Shown here piece after piece: positions 1-5,757 of a stretch of DNA of 5,757 bases. The notes beneath the pieces are model-generated. The model was not told the origin of the DNA. It ran no database searches and was given only the letters and a program-made list of their open reading frames with translations. How positions within the stretch are numbered: the first letter of the stretch is position 1; every line of letters begins with the position of its first letter. Source of the DNA: Bacillota bacterium (GTDB lineage: Bacteria; Bacillota; Dehalobacteriia; UBA4068); the NCBI GenBank assembly GCA_030528765.1, contig JAUMYD010000124.1, positions 1 through 5,757 of the forward strand, read 5' to 3'. The translations under genes were made by a program, and so were the position numbers.

Positions 1-1
1 T

Positions 2-73
2 GGCGGATCCCTGGAAAAATATACCGAGCCGCTGATGGGAGACTGGAGAAAGCAGCGAAGCTGCCTCAAATAA
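2..73 (+). CDS. 3' end of an upstream gene (partial, uncertain)
   Basis: An open frame enters from the left edge and ends at a TAA at 71-73. It would encode the last 23 residues of a protein, beginning GGSLEKYTEPLMGDW and ending RSCLK. The stop lies 20 bases before the ATG of the next gene, with that gene's ribosome binding site in the gap, which is typical operon spacing. A second frame (from base 1, stop TAA 88-90) is also open, so the frame choice is not certain. I prefer the first because its stop leaves the ribosome binding site free. The fragment is too short to identify a family. Confidence 0.35.
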   Translation, partial: GGSLEKYTEPLMGDWRKQRSCLK

Positions 74-93
74 AGGAAAGAGGAGAATAAGCC

Positions 94-1551
94 ATGACCA
101 ATTTTTTTAAAGAAAGATTTGATAAGTATTTCTCCCTCATGAAGGAAGAGTTCCCGGATTACGAGGATTTCAAAGGGATGACAGAGGAACCCCAGGAGGC
201 CGGTGTTGTCCTTTATCCCCGGTCTCCTGAAGAGGTCCTCCAGGAAGAAAAGATGAAATACCATCTCGCCCAGGGAATGAAGAAGATGGAAGAGATCTAT
301 CAGCTCTGGAAGAAACAGGATGAAGATCTCAGCCCACAGGATCGCATTTCACAGCTGAAAGGGCTGCATAAAGAGGCAAACAAACATTTTAAAGGCTACA
401 TGGAGAAGGTCAAAGAGATTGGGGATTATCAGACCCGGATGCATATCTTTGAGCCCTTATACACCGCAACATTCATGGATAGCTGGCTTGTGCATCGAAT
501 GGAGCCCCTGCTCAAGCCGAGCGAGATCGAGACTGCGCCCAAATGCACTACGCTGGAGGATGCGGAAGCCCGTGCCAAAGTGCAGCGGAAAAAAGAAGTC
601 ACGGATGCGATGAATAAGCCGTTGAGCGAAGGAGGTAGACAAACAAGTTTTTTGAAGGGTCTCTATAACAGTATGAAAGCCTCCTACGACAGCGTACTGT
701 GGAATTCCACGGAATACAAAGCGATGTTCAACGCACTGAAGCCCTTTAAGGATGGCATGCCCGAAGAGAATCTTGATACACTCGTCAATACTCTGCGTGA
801 GGCAACGGCGAACTATATCAGCCTGAAAAAAAACATCCCCATAACCGAAAACGGCAAAACCCGGCTTAATCTGGCCAGACAGGTGCTGGACATTGCAGAC
901 CTCCTGCAGAGTGGCCTGCAGGCTGAGACTGCGCTTGAGAAGGCCGAGCATAAGCCTGAGCTTGAGGAAGATCCGCTGAATGAAAGCAGCAGTGTATATG
1001 AGATTCGGGTCAATGATCAAACGGATACATTCAAAAGAAAAGTTCCTGAGCCCCTGTTCACTGTGAATGAGGAAAATCTTACGGCAGATTATATGGAAAT
1101 GGAGGCTGACTACGAAGAGAAAGTAAGTCTTACCAAAGAACAGCGGCAGCAGCAGAGCCCCTATGATGATCTGATCAATTCGACTTCCTTCATGCTTTCC
1201 AATGCTAATGAGAAGGAAAGAAAAAATGACTCTTTCAAGACTGAAGCCGCAAAGCTGATGGTCCTTCTTGTCGCCCGGCAAAAGTTTCGCGAAGAGGGGA
1301 TTCTCACGATCAACATCAGTGGCTTCTCTAATAAAAAGCACTTGATCAATGAGATGAAAGAAAAAATGGATAGCTACCTGAGTGTTCCGGGTAAAGATGC
1401 CCAGCTACCGCAATTGCTTGAGAATGTGGATAAGTTCTATAATGACTTCCTGCAATTCCAGGCTTCCAGGGGAAAAACGCAGGAAAACATGTTGTCAAAT
1501 GCAAACCTAAACATGAAAAACAAGAGTATTCCTTCTCTTGCGGAGAAGTGA
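94..1551 (+). CDS. Unrecognised 485-residue helical cytoplasmic protein
   Basis: I do not recognise the function. The ATG at 94 is the first start after an in-frame TAA (88-90) and has AGGAG at 81-85, 8 bases upstream, so the start is well supported. There is no signal peptide or membrane segment. The protein is rich in Lys, Glu, Asn and Met with a single Cys (C151). Residues 1-175 look like charged amphipathic helices (e.g. 50-75, 84-110, 154-172). Residues 184-275 form a more conserved-looking block with LWNSTEYKAMFNALKPF (202-218), then TANYISLKK (238-246) and NGKTRLNLARQVL (253-265). Residues 276-298 are an acidic linker. Residues 300-318 (VYEIRVN...FKRKV) are the one probable beta-hairpin. 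Residues 380-456 form a second helical block. From memory, the 'Y-x-x-x-K ... GKxR' pattern recurs in large clostridial hypothetical proteins, but I cannot verify that here. The gene probably follows the partial upstream gene in an operon. It is visibly AT-richer than the PBP gene. Being coding is near certain; the role is unknown. Confidence 0.85.
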   Translation: MTNFFKERFDKYFSLMKEEFPDYEDFKGMTEEPQEAGVVLYPRSPEEVLQEEKMKYHLAQGMKKMEEIYQLWKKQDEDLSPQDRISQLKGLHKEANKHFKGYMEKVKEIGDYQTRMHIFEPLYTATFMDSWLVHRMEPLLKPSEIETAPKCTTLEDAEARAKVQRKKEVTDAMNKPLSEGGRQTSFLKGLYNSMKASYDSVLWNSTEYKAMFNALKPFKDGMPEENLDTLVNTLREATANYISLKKNIPITENGKTRLNLARQVLDIADLLQSGLQAETALEKAEHKPELEEDPLNESSSVYEIRVNDQTDTFKRKVPEPLFTVNEENLTADYMEMEADYEEKVSLTKEQRQQQSPYDDLINSTSFMLSNANEKERKNDSFKTEAAKLMVLLVARQKFREEGILTINISGFSNKKHLINEMKEKMDSYLSVPGKDAQLPQLLENVDKFYNDFLQFQASRGKTQENMLSNANLNMKNKSIPSLAEK

Positions 1552-1688
1552 TCTCCGTTCCTTGCTGCTCCTTGCTGTTCCTGTGCTCCTCAAAAAGCAC
1601 TGTCTGTAGGGGACGCAGCAGCCCCCTCCAGAGGCTTTCTGCGGCAAAGGAAGGGCATAAGCAGGCTGATCCCCAGCAAAAGGCAGAT

Positions 1689-1723
1689 AAAAAGGCGAAG
1701 GTCAAAAGACCTTCGCCTTTTTT
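1689..1723. terminator. Bidirectional intrinsic terminator between convergent genes
   Basis: A perfect 15-bp inverted repeat (AAAAAGGCGAAGGTC at 1689-1703 and its complement at 1708-1722) encloses a 4-base AAAA loop. On the + strand the stem ends in a T6 run (1718-1723). On the - strand the mirror-image arm also ends in T5. The hairpin sits 137 bases after the + strand gene's stop and 20 bases after the stop of yebC. It therefore most likely ends the PBP-yebC transcript and also stops + strand read-through. The core is G+C-rich (GGCGAAGGTC), as expected of a rho-independent terminator. Confidence 0.9.
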
Positions 1724-1742
1724 GCTTCAGTTTTGGGGAGAA

Positions 1743-2486
1743 TCAAAGCTGCTCCATGATCTCATCGCTGATCTCGTAATTGGCGTAAACATTGTTCACG
1801 TCATCATTGTCTTCCAGCGCATCGATAAGCTTCATCAGCTTGGCAGCCGTCTCCACATCGGTAATTTCGATGGTATTGGAGGGCTGCATGATGACCTGCG
1901 CGCTGCTCACATTGAAGCCTGCATCCAGCAGGGCAGAACGGACAGCTTCCAGATCCCCGGGGGCAGTGATGATCACGGCGCTTTCCTCCACCGTCAGATC
2001 CTCTGCACCGGCATCCAGGGCGGTCATCATCAGTTCTTCCTCATCCACGCCTTCCATCTCCACCTGGATCTCACCCTTGCGGTCAAACATATAGCTGACG
2101 CAGCCGGTTTCACCCAGGTTGCCGTTATTGCGGCTGAAGATGTAGCGGATCTCACTGGCGCAGCGGTTCCGGTTATCAGTCATCATCTCGCAGAGGATGG
2201 CCACACCGCCGGCACCGTAGCCTTCGTAATTGAATTCTTCGATGGCGTCAGAGCCACCCAGGCCGGCCGCCTTTTCAATGCAGCGCTTGATGTTATCCGA
2301 AGGCATATTATTGGCCTTTGCCTTCTGAATGCAGAGCTTCAGGCGGAAGTTACCATCCGGATCCGGCCCACCCTGGCGCACGGCCACCTGGATCTCACGA
2401 CCGATCTTGGTAAAGATCTTACCGCGTTCTGCATCGTTGGCAGATTTTTTTCTTTTGATATTCGCCCATTTAGAATGTCCAGACAT
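1743..2486 (-). CDS. yebC: YebC/PmpR (TACO1) family protein
   Basis: A 247-residue cytoplasmic protein, the normal full length for the family. The N-terminal helical domain (about 1-75) carries the hallmark GHSKWANIK (3-11), RGKIFTK (21-27) and ANNMPSDNI (58-66). The two following alpha/beta domains carry YEGYGAGG (87-94), TDNRNR (103-108), GNLGETG (122-128) and a terminal DDVNNVYAN (228-236). Family members were first described as DNA-binding regulators (PmpR). The mitochondrial relative TACO1 and recently studied bacterial YebC proteins act instead on translation, helping ribosomes through difficult, proline-rich stretches. Which role applies here cannot be read from the sequence. The start is set by GGAGGG at 2493-2498, 6 bases before the ATG. 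It lies 57 bases downstream of the PBP stop on the same strand. That gap has no hairpin terminator and no promoter with usable spacing, so co-transcription is likely. Nothing in the protein looks damaged. Confidence 0.97.
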   Translation of the reverse strand: MSGHSKWANIKRKKSANDAERGKIFTKIGREIQVAVRQGGPDPDGNFRLKLCIQKAKANNMPSDNIKRCIEKAAGLGGSDAIEEFNYEGYGAGGVAILCEMMTDNRNRCASEIRYIFSRNNGNLGETGCVSYMFDRKGEIQVEMEGVDEEELMMTALDAGAEDLTVEESAVIITAPGDLEAVRSALLDAGFNVSSAQVIMQPSNTIEITDVETAAKLMKLIDALEDNDDVNNVYANYEISDEIMEQL

Positions 2487-2543
2487 GAAAATCCCTCCAG
2501 AAAATATATGTTACATTTGCAAAAATAAACGCTGTGTTTCTGA

Positions 2544-5360
2544 TCAGAGCTTCCCGCTGATGCTGGAAGACCAGTCACTGGTCAGGGACTGCGCCTCATA
2601 ATAGGCATATACCCGATAGGTATAGTTGACGCCCTCTTCCGCATTGTTATCCGTGTAGCTGTTGCCGGTGGCGATGAAGCGCTCTCTGTTTCCGGCTTCA
2701 TCCACGCGCTCCACCACATAGATGGTGCCGCCCACATTGGTTGCAGACCAGCTGACCACGATCACGCCGTTTCTGGCAGAAACAGAAAGGCCGCTGGGTG
2801 TCTGCAGCTTCACCGGGGCTTCGCTGCTGTTGCCATGGGAATCCTTTTTCTCCTCTTCATCATCCCTGTCATCCTCATCCTCCTCCTCGTCCATATTGCC
2901 ATAGCGGCTGACCTGGTGATCCTCCAGAGCACAATAGCGATAGGGGGTGAACTGCGGATAATAGTAGCGGGTCGCCACAGAGGAGCTGGGGCAGCCGCCC
3001 TCGCCGTTGCTGCCTGCCACATTGGCCAGCACCGCCTCCCCATTGTGGCGGGGGTCGGTGCAGATCTGCACGGCCTGCATGCCGGCCTGGTAAGTAGTGT
3101 GGGTGGAGCATTTGGCATAGGGCGCGTAAAGGCCGTAATCCGCAGCCTTCTCGCTGACCATCCCTTCCTTGCGGATCAGGGCCACCTTTGCCTCCACATT
3201 GGGGCAGAATTCCCCGGCGACAGCATCGGTCTCCGTACAAATGTTGACACTCTGCCAGGCATCACTGGGGCCGCCGGGCATGGCATTGGAATTATAAAGC
3301 TCTGAGCTGATATAGGTAGATGGTGTCAGGGAGCTGGGAGTCATACCGGATTTCGTATCGATGGAAACATTCACCACGCCATCCGGGCGAACGAAATTCT
3401 GGATCTCATAGCCTTCCATGACCCTGGTCATCACCGTATTGAAGAGACGGGCCGGATAGGTGCCGCCATAAAGATTGGTCAGATACTGCAGGGTGCCGTC
3501 CGCATCCTTTTTGTTATCATAACCCATCCAGACAGCGGCGGAGAGCATGGGGGTGTAGCCGCAGAACCAGGCATCCTTGGTACCCGTTTTCCCGGCATAA
3601 TCCGGGTCATCCTTGGCAGAGGGCAGGCCGTTGGTACCGGTCTTGCCCGCAGTCTGCCAGCCGCTGATCTTCGCGGCCGTACCTGTACCGCCGTTGACCG
3701 CGCTGCAGAGCATATCCGTCACGATATAAGCCGTCTGGGCGGAAAAGACTTCTGTGCGTTCGGGCTGGGCAGAATAAACGATATTGCCCTGAGCATCCTC
3801 AATGCGGGTGATGGCATAAGGATCCGTGTGGATCCCCTGGCTGGCAAAGGTAGCAAAGGCCCCTGCCATATCCAGCGGTGCCACGCCGTAGGCCAGGCCA
3901 CCCAGAGCCATAGCCAGATTCGTCTCATCAGTGGGGTCCAGCGGCAGGCCCAGCTTCAGGCCGTAAGCATAGCCATTGGCCACGCCGATCTGGTTCAGCA
4001 TCTTCACCGCGCAGACATTGCGGGAGCGCATGATGGCTGTGCGCATGGTGATGCGCCCCATAAAGGTATGATCGTCATTATTGGGGGACCAGCTCCCGTA
4101 GGTCACCGGGGAATCATCGATCATGCTGCCGGAGCCATAGCCCAGCTCCACAGCGGGGCCATAGACCACCAGCGGTTTGATGGTGGAGCCGGGGGAGCGG
4201 ATCAGCTCTGTTGCCCGGTTAAAGCCCCGGCGGGCCGTGTATTCACGGCCGCCCACCAGGCCGCGGATCATGCCGGTATTCGGCTCCACAATGGCCATGG
4301 CGCTTTCCACGATATCCCCCGTGCTGCTGCTGGGGAAATTCTCCGGATTGGCATAGGCCTCCTCCATGATATTCTGGATGCGTACATCCAAAGTGGTGTA
4401 GACCCGCAGACCGCCGGTATAGATATAGGAGCTGTCCAGGCCCATCTCGCCCAGAACATCAATGCCCTCTGCGATCACATAATCCACAAACCAGGGATAC
4501 ATATAATCCGCGCTGTCATCATCCCCCTCAAAGACCACCAGAGGATCGGATTTGGCAGCAATGGCAGAGCTGCCGTAGAGCAGGGGGTCATAATCCGCCA
4601 GCAGGCCCAGGACCGTATTGCGGATATTCAGTGCCCCTTCCGGATTGGAATAGGGGGAATAATGGCCCGGGTTACGGATCAGACCCACCAGCAGAGCAGC
4701 CTCAGACATGCTGATATCCGCCACATCCTTACCGAAATAGTATTCGGAGGCAGCCTGCATCCCATAGACGCTGGGGCCAATATAGATCTCGTTCATATAG
4801 TAATAGAGGATCTCCTGCTTTTCGTATTCTTTTTCGAATTCCAGGGCCAGCAGGGCCTCTTTGATCTTACGGGGAAGGGATTTCTCGCGCTCGTCAATGA
4901 CATTTCGCACCAGCTGCATGGTGATGGTGGAAGCACCCTGGCTGAAGGTGACCTCCCCTGCGCGCAGGGAATCCACGGTATCGATCACCAGCGCACGCAT
5001 AACAGAACGGAAATCCACACCCTTATGCTCGTAAAAGCGCTCGTCCTCACTGGCGATCAACGCGTCGATCAGGTAATCCGGCATATCCTCCAGGCTCACG
5101 CTGATACGGTTTTCCCCGCCGTGCAGCTCAGCGATCTGCGCGCCCTGTGCATCATAAACAAAGCTGGTCTGCGCATTCACCAGATCCTCCGCAGTGATAT
5201 CCGGAAGCTCCTCCTGCAGGGAAAGCACATAAAAGGCTACGATCAGGCAGCCCAGCATAGCCAGCATGAAGAGGATGAAAAGGATGGAAAGGAATATCCT
5301 TCTCTTCTTCCGGACCTTTCTCTTTTTGCGGACAGCAGTGTCCTGGCTTTGTGTATTCAT
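2544..5360 (-). CDS. Class A penicillin-binding protein 1A (glycosyltransferase/transpeptidase) with cysteine tail and FN3 domain
   Basis: A bifunctional enzyme that polymerises lipid II into glycan strands and cross-links them at the outer membrane face. A cytoplasmic basic stretch (11-21) precedes one membrane anchor (about 22-47). The GT51 domain (about 75-250) shows EDERFYEHKG (105-114, catalytic E105), GASTITMQ (142-149), RKIKEA (164-169) and the KQEILYYYMNEIYIG block (181-195). The transpeptidase domain (about 350-655) shows STIK (392-395, nucleophile S392), SRN (446-448) and KTGT (573-576). All catalytic motifs are intact. A second KTGT occurs at 591-594. The tail has six cysteines in two blocks (708-754, 767-815), an acidic linker (823-840) and a fibronectin type III domain (about 848-938). 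It resembles Bacillota PBP1A/ponA proteins. At 938 residues it is at the long end for the class, owing to the tail. The ATG is fixed by GGAGG (5367-5371) 6 bases upstream and an in-frame stop at 5376-5378. The gene is first in a likely unit with yebC. Confidence 0.97.
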   Translation of the reverse strand: MNTQSQDTAVRKKRKVRKKRRIFLSILFILFMLAMLGCLIVAFYVLSLQEELPDITAEDLVNAQTSFVYDAQGAQIAELHGGENRISVSLEDMPDYLIDALIASEDERFYEHKGVDFRSVMRALVIDTVDSLRAGEVTFSQGASTITMQLVRNVIDEREKSLPRKIKEALLALEFEKEYEKQEILYYYMNEIYIGPSVYGMQAASEYYFGKDVADISMSEAALLVGLIRNPGHYSPYSNPEGALNIRNTVLGLLADYDPLLYGSSAIAAKSDPLVVFEGDDDSADYMYPWFVDYVIAEGIDVLGEMGLDSSYIYTGGLRVYTTLDVRIQNIMEEAYANPENFPSSSTGDIVESAMAIVEPNTGMIRGLVGGREYTARRGFNRATELIRSPGSTIKPLVVYGPAVELGYGSGSMIDDSPVTYGSWSPNNDDHTFMGRITMRTAIMRSRNVCAVKMLNQIGVANGYAYGLKLGLPLDPTDETNLAMALGGLAYGVAPLDMAGAFATFASQGIHTDPYAITRIEDAQGNIVYSAQPERTEVFSAQTAYIVTDMLCSAVNGGTGTAAKISGWQTAGKTGTNGLPSAKDDPDYAGKTGTKDAWFCGYTPMLSAAVWMGYDNKKDADGTLQYLTNLYGGTYPARLFNTVMTRVMEGYEIQNFVRPDGVVNVSIDTKSGMTPSSLTPSTYISSELYNSNAMPGGPSDAWQSVNICTETDAVAGEFCPNVEAKVALIRKEGMVSEKAADYGLYAPYAKCSTHTTYQAGMQAVQICTDPRHNGEAVLANVAGSNGEGGCPSSSVATRYYYPQFTPYRYCALEDHQVSRYGNMDEEEDEDDRDDEEEKKDSHGNSSEAPVKLQTPSGLSVSARNGVIVVSWSATNVGGTIYVVERVDEAGNRERFIATGNSYTDNNAEEGVNYTYRVYAYYEAQSLTSDWSSSISGKL

Positions 5361-5423
5361 AAGCAGCCTCCGATCCTATCTGCTGTGTATTGGAAAAGCA
5401 AAACTTACACACAAGAATCTTAT

Positions 5424-5445
5424 CGTATCATAAAGCGTATTATAA
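5424..5445. repeat. Tandem 10-bp direct repeat over the PBP -10/start site
   Basis: CGTATCATAA (5424-5433) and CGTATTATAA (5436-5445) differ at one base and lie 12 bases apart, about one helical turn. On the - strand the second copy contains the TATAAT -10 box and the first contains TATGAT at the predicted transcript start. It may be a two-site operator or two overlapping -10 elements; chance in AT-rich DNA is also possible. Confidence 0.4.
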
Positions 5446-5467
5446 CATAGATTACTGGAAGAAGCAA
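5439..5467 (-). promoter_or_regulatory. Sigma-A-type promoter for the PBP gene
   Basis: Read on the - strand, TTGCTT (5462-5467) is followed 17 bases later by a perfect TATAAT (5439-5444). That gives an expected transcript start near 5432 and a leader of about 72 bases before the PBP ATG at 5360. The -10 is consensus, but the -35 matches TTGACA only at TTG. The surrounding DNA is AT-rich in an otherwise GC-rich neighbourhood, as expected for a promoter. It would drive the PBP gene and, by read-through, yebC. Confidence 0.65.
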
Positions 5468-5488
5468 ACATCCAAGGCTTTTGATTCC

Positions 5489-5514
5489 GGGAAATTTGGG
5501 CCCTTTCCCAAAAA
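5489..5514. repeat. Homotriplet string with two alternative hairpins
   Basis: Seven homotriplets in a row (G, A, T, G, C, T, C) are followed by five A. Two mutually exclusive 6-bp stems are possible: GGGAAA (5489-5494) with TTTCCC (5504-5509), or TTTGGG (5495-5500) with CCCAAA (5507-5512). It sits 22 bases upstream of the PBP -35 box. No T-run follows a stem on the + strand, so it is not a clear terminator. Function is unknown. Confidence 0.4.
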
Positions 5515-5657
5515 CTCCGTGAAAAAGCAGCAAATTTTCGCATTCTCCCCCATAAAAGCGCCGCCCCCTCCCTGGAAAAGACCGCTGCCGCGGAGGATTT
5601 GTTCCAAAGCCTGCATCAGGAAAAAGCCCGGAGAAAGAGCAATCCCCAGGCATCTGT

Positions 5658-5757
5658 ATGTAGCTCCGGCCCGAAGGCCGGAAAGCCTGGCTAGCGGCAG
5701 GAGCGGGAATCCCCCTGCTGACAGTTTTGCTGTGCATTGCGCTGGCTACGCTGGTTG
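5658..5757 (+). other. Hydrophobic open frame running off the right edge, start unresolved
   Basis: From 5664 to the window end one + strand frame reads like a membrane-protein N-terminus. A short polar, basic stretch (LRPEGRKAW) is followed by a Gly/Ala turn and the hydrophobic run LLTVLLCIALATLV. The only in-frame ATG (5658-5660) is followed at once by TAG (5661-5663), and no GTG or TTG start lies between that stop and the hydrophobic run. A weak AGG sits 7 bases before the ATG. The possibilities are a gene broken at codon 2, a sequencing error at 5661 (a single change to AAG would restore it), a non-standard start further in (AGGAG at 5699-5703), or chance. It would be divergent from the PBP gene. 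The family cannot be named. Confidence 0.3.
5665..5682 (-). other. GC-rich 7-bp hairpin with TTCG loop on the - strand
   Basis: TCCGGCC (5665-5671) and GGCCGGA (5676-5682) pair around CGAA, which reads TTCG on the - strand. A C-TTCG-G tetraloop makes an exceptionally stable RNA hairpin. No T-run follows on either strand, so it is not an intrinsic terminator. It overlaps the hydrophobic open frame at the right edge and may simply be coding DNA there. Confidence 0.4.

Larger units (their letters stand above)
5361..5757. other. Intergenic region upstream of the PBP gene (about 400 bases)
   Basis: No complete convincing gene is seen. It contains the PBP ribosome binding site (5367-5371), the AT-rich leader and promoter (to 5467), the homotriplet structure (5489-5514), a GC-rich stretch without recognisable coding character (about 5555-5655), and the TTCG hairpin and hydrophobic open frame near the right edge. 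A 105-codon - strand frame (5420-5737) overlaps the promoter, is rich in Gly, Pro, Arg and Phe, and resembles no protein family I know, so I do not call it a gene. No tRNA, riboswitch or CRISPR-like structure was recognised. Confidence 0.6.

Noticed and set aside
457..1341. 294-codon - strand open frame opposite the + strand gene
   Set aside because: It is exactly in codon register with the sense gene, so it stays open because that gene avoids TTA, CTA and TCA codons there. No ribosome binding site or family resemblance was seen.
1561..1580. Two tandem 10-bp copies of CTTGCTG[CT]TC
   Set aside because: Short and imperfect in low-complexity pyrimidine-rich DNA; likely chance.
1609..1626. GGGG...CCCC mini-hairpin after the + strand gene
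   Set aside because: Only a 4-bp stem with a 9-base loop and no T-run; not convincing as a terminator or RNA element.
1548..2528. 326-codon + strand open frame opposite yebC
   Set aside because: In register with yebC, crosses the terminator, and has antisense-type composition (His, Ile, Ala rich).
2487..2543. Possible yebC promoter in the AT-rich gap (TATATT on the - strand)
   Set aside because: The TATATT lies only a few bases before the ribosome binding site, so the transcript would start inside or beyond it, and no -35 is visible at proper spacing.
2841..2894. Low-complexity CTC/ATC repeats as a possible microsatellite
   Set aside because: They simply encode the acidic Asp/Glu linker of the PBP in frame and are not exact repeats.
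3828..5450. 540-codon + strand open frame opposite the PBP gene
   Set aside because: Again in codon register with the sense gene. The His/Ile/Gly/Gln-rich product is typical of an antisense shadow, and it would run over the PBP promoter.
5420..5737. 105-codon - strand open frame upstream of the PBP gene
   Set aside because: It overlaps the PBP promoter and has odd Gly/Pro/Arg/Phe composition. Its only family-like signal, the hydrophobic segment, is on the opposite strand.

Overview
The window looks like a stretch of a Bacillota (Clostridia) chromosome, probably a gut-type Lachnospiraceae or Oscillospiraceae relative. The evidence is strong AGGAG/GGAGG ribosome binding sites, a class A penicillin-binding protein (PBP) with the clostridial cysteine-containing tail and a fibronectin type III domain, and moderately GC-rich coding DNA. 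Family placement is inference; no marker gene fixes the genus.

Layout: (1) 1-73, a probable 3' end of a + strand gene running in from the left. (2) 94-1551 (+), a 485-residue cytoplasmic, charged, mostly helical protein that I do not recognise. (3) 1552-1742, a convergent intergenic region with a perfect 15-bp hairpin terminator (1689-1723) that can serve both strands. (4) 1743-2486 (-), yebC, a YebC/TACO1-family protein. (5) 2544-5360 (-), a 938-residue bifunctional class A PBP (peptidoglycan glycosyltransferase plus transpeptidase) with an unusual C-terminal tail. (6) 5361-5757, about 400 bases with no convincing complete gene. It holds a good sigma-A-type promoter for the PBP gene, two curious repeat/palindrome structures, and a hydrophobic + strand open frame running off the right edge that has a stop codon directly after its only candidate ATG.

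The PBP gene and yebC lie on the same strand, 57 bases apart, with no terminator visible between them. They probably form a two-gene unit transcribed from about 5432 leftwards to the shared terminator. The PBP polymerises and cross-links peptidoglycan at the outer face of the membrane. YebC proteins act in the cytoplasm on transcription or, as recent work on the family suggests, on ribosome progress. The window gives no evidence that the two cooperate directly.

I looked for a new biological system and did not find a convincing one: the - strand genes are housekeeping. The parts worth a second look are the unrecognised + strand protein, which is visibly AT-richer than the PBP gene; two internal duplications in the PBP (a repeated AGKTGT motif and two tandem cysteine modules); and the odd structures upstream of the PBP promoter.
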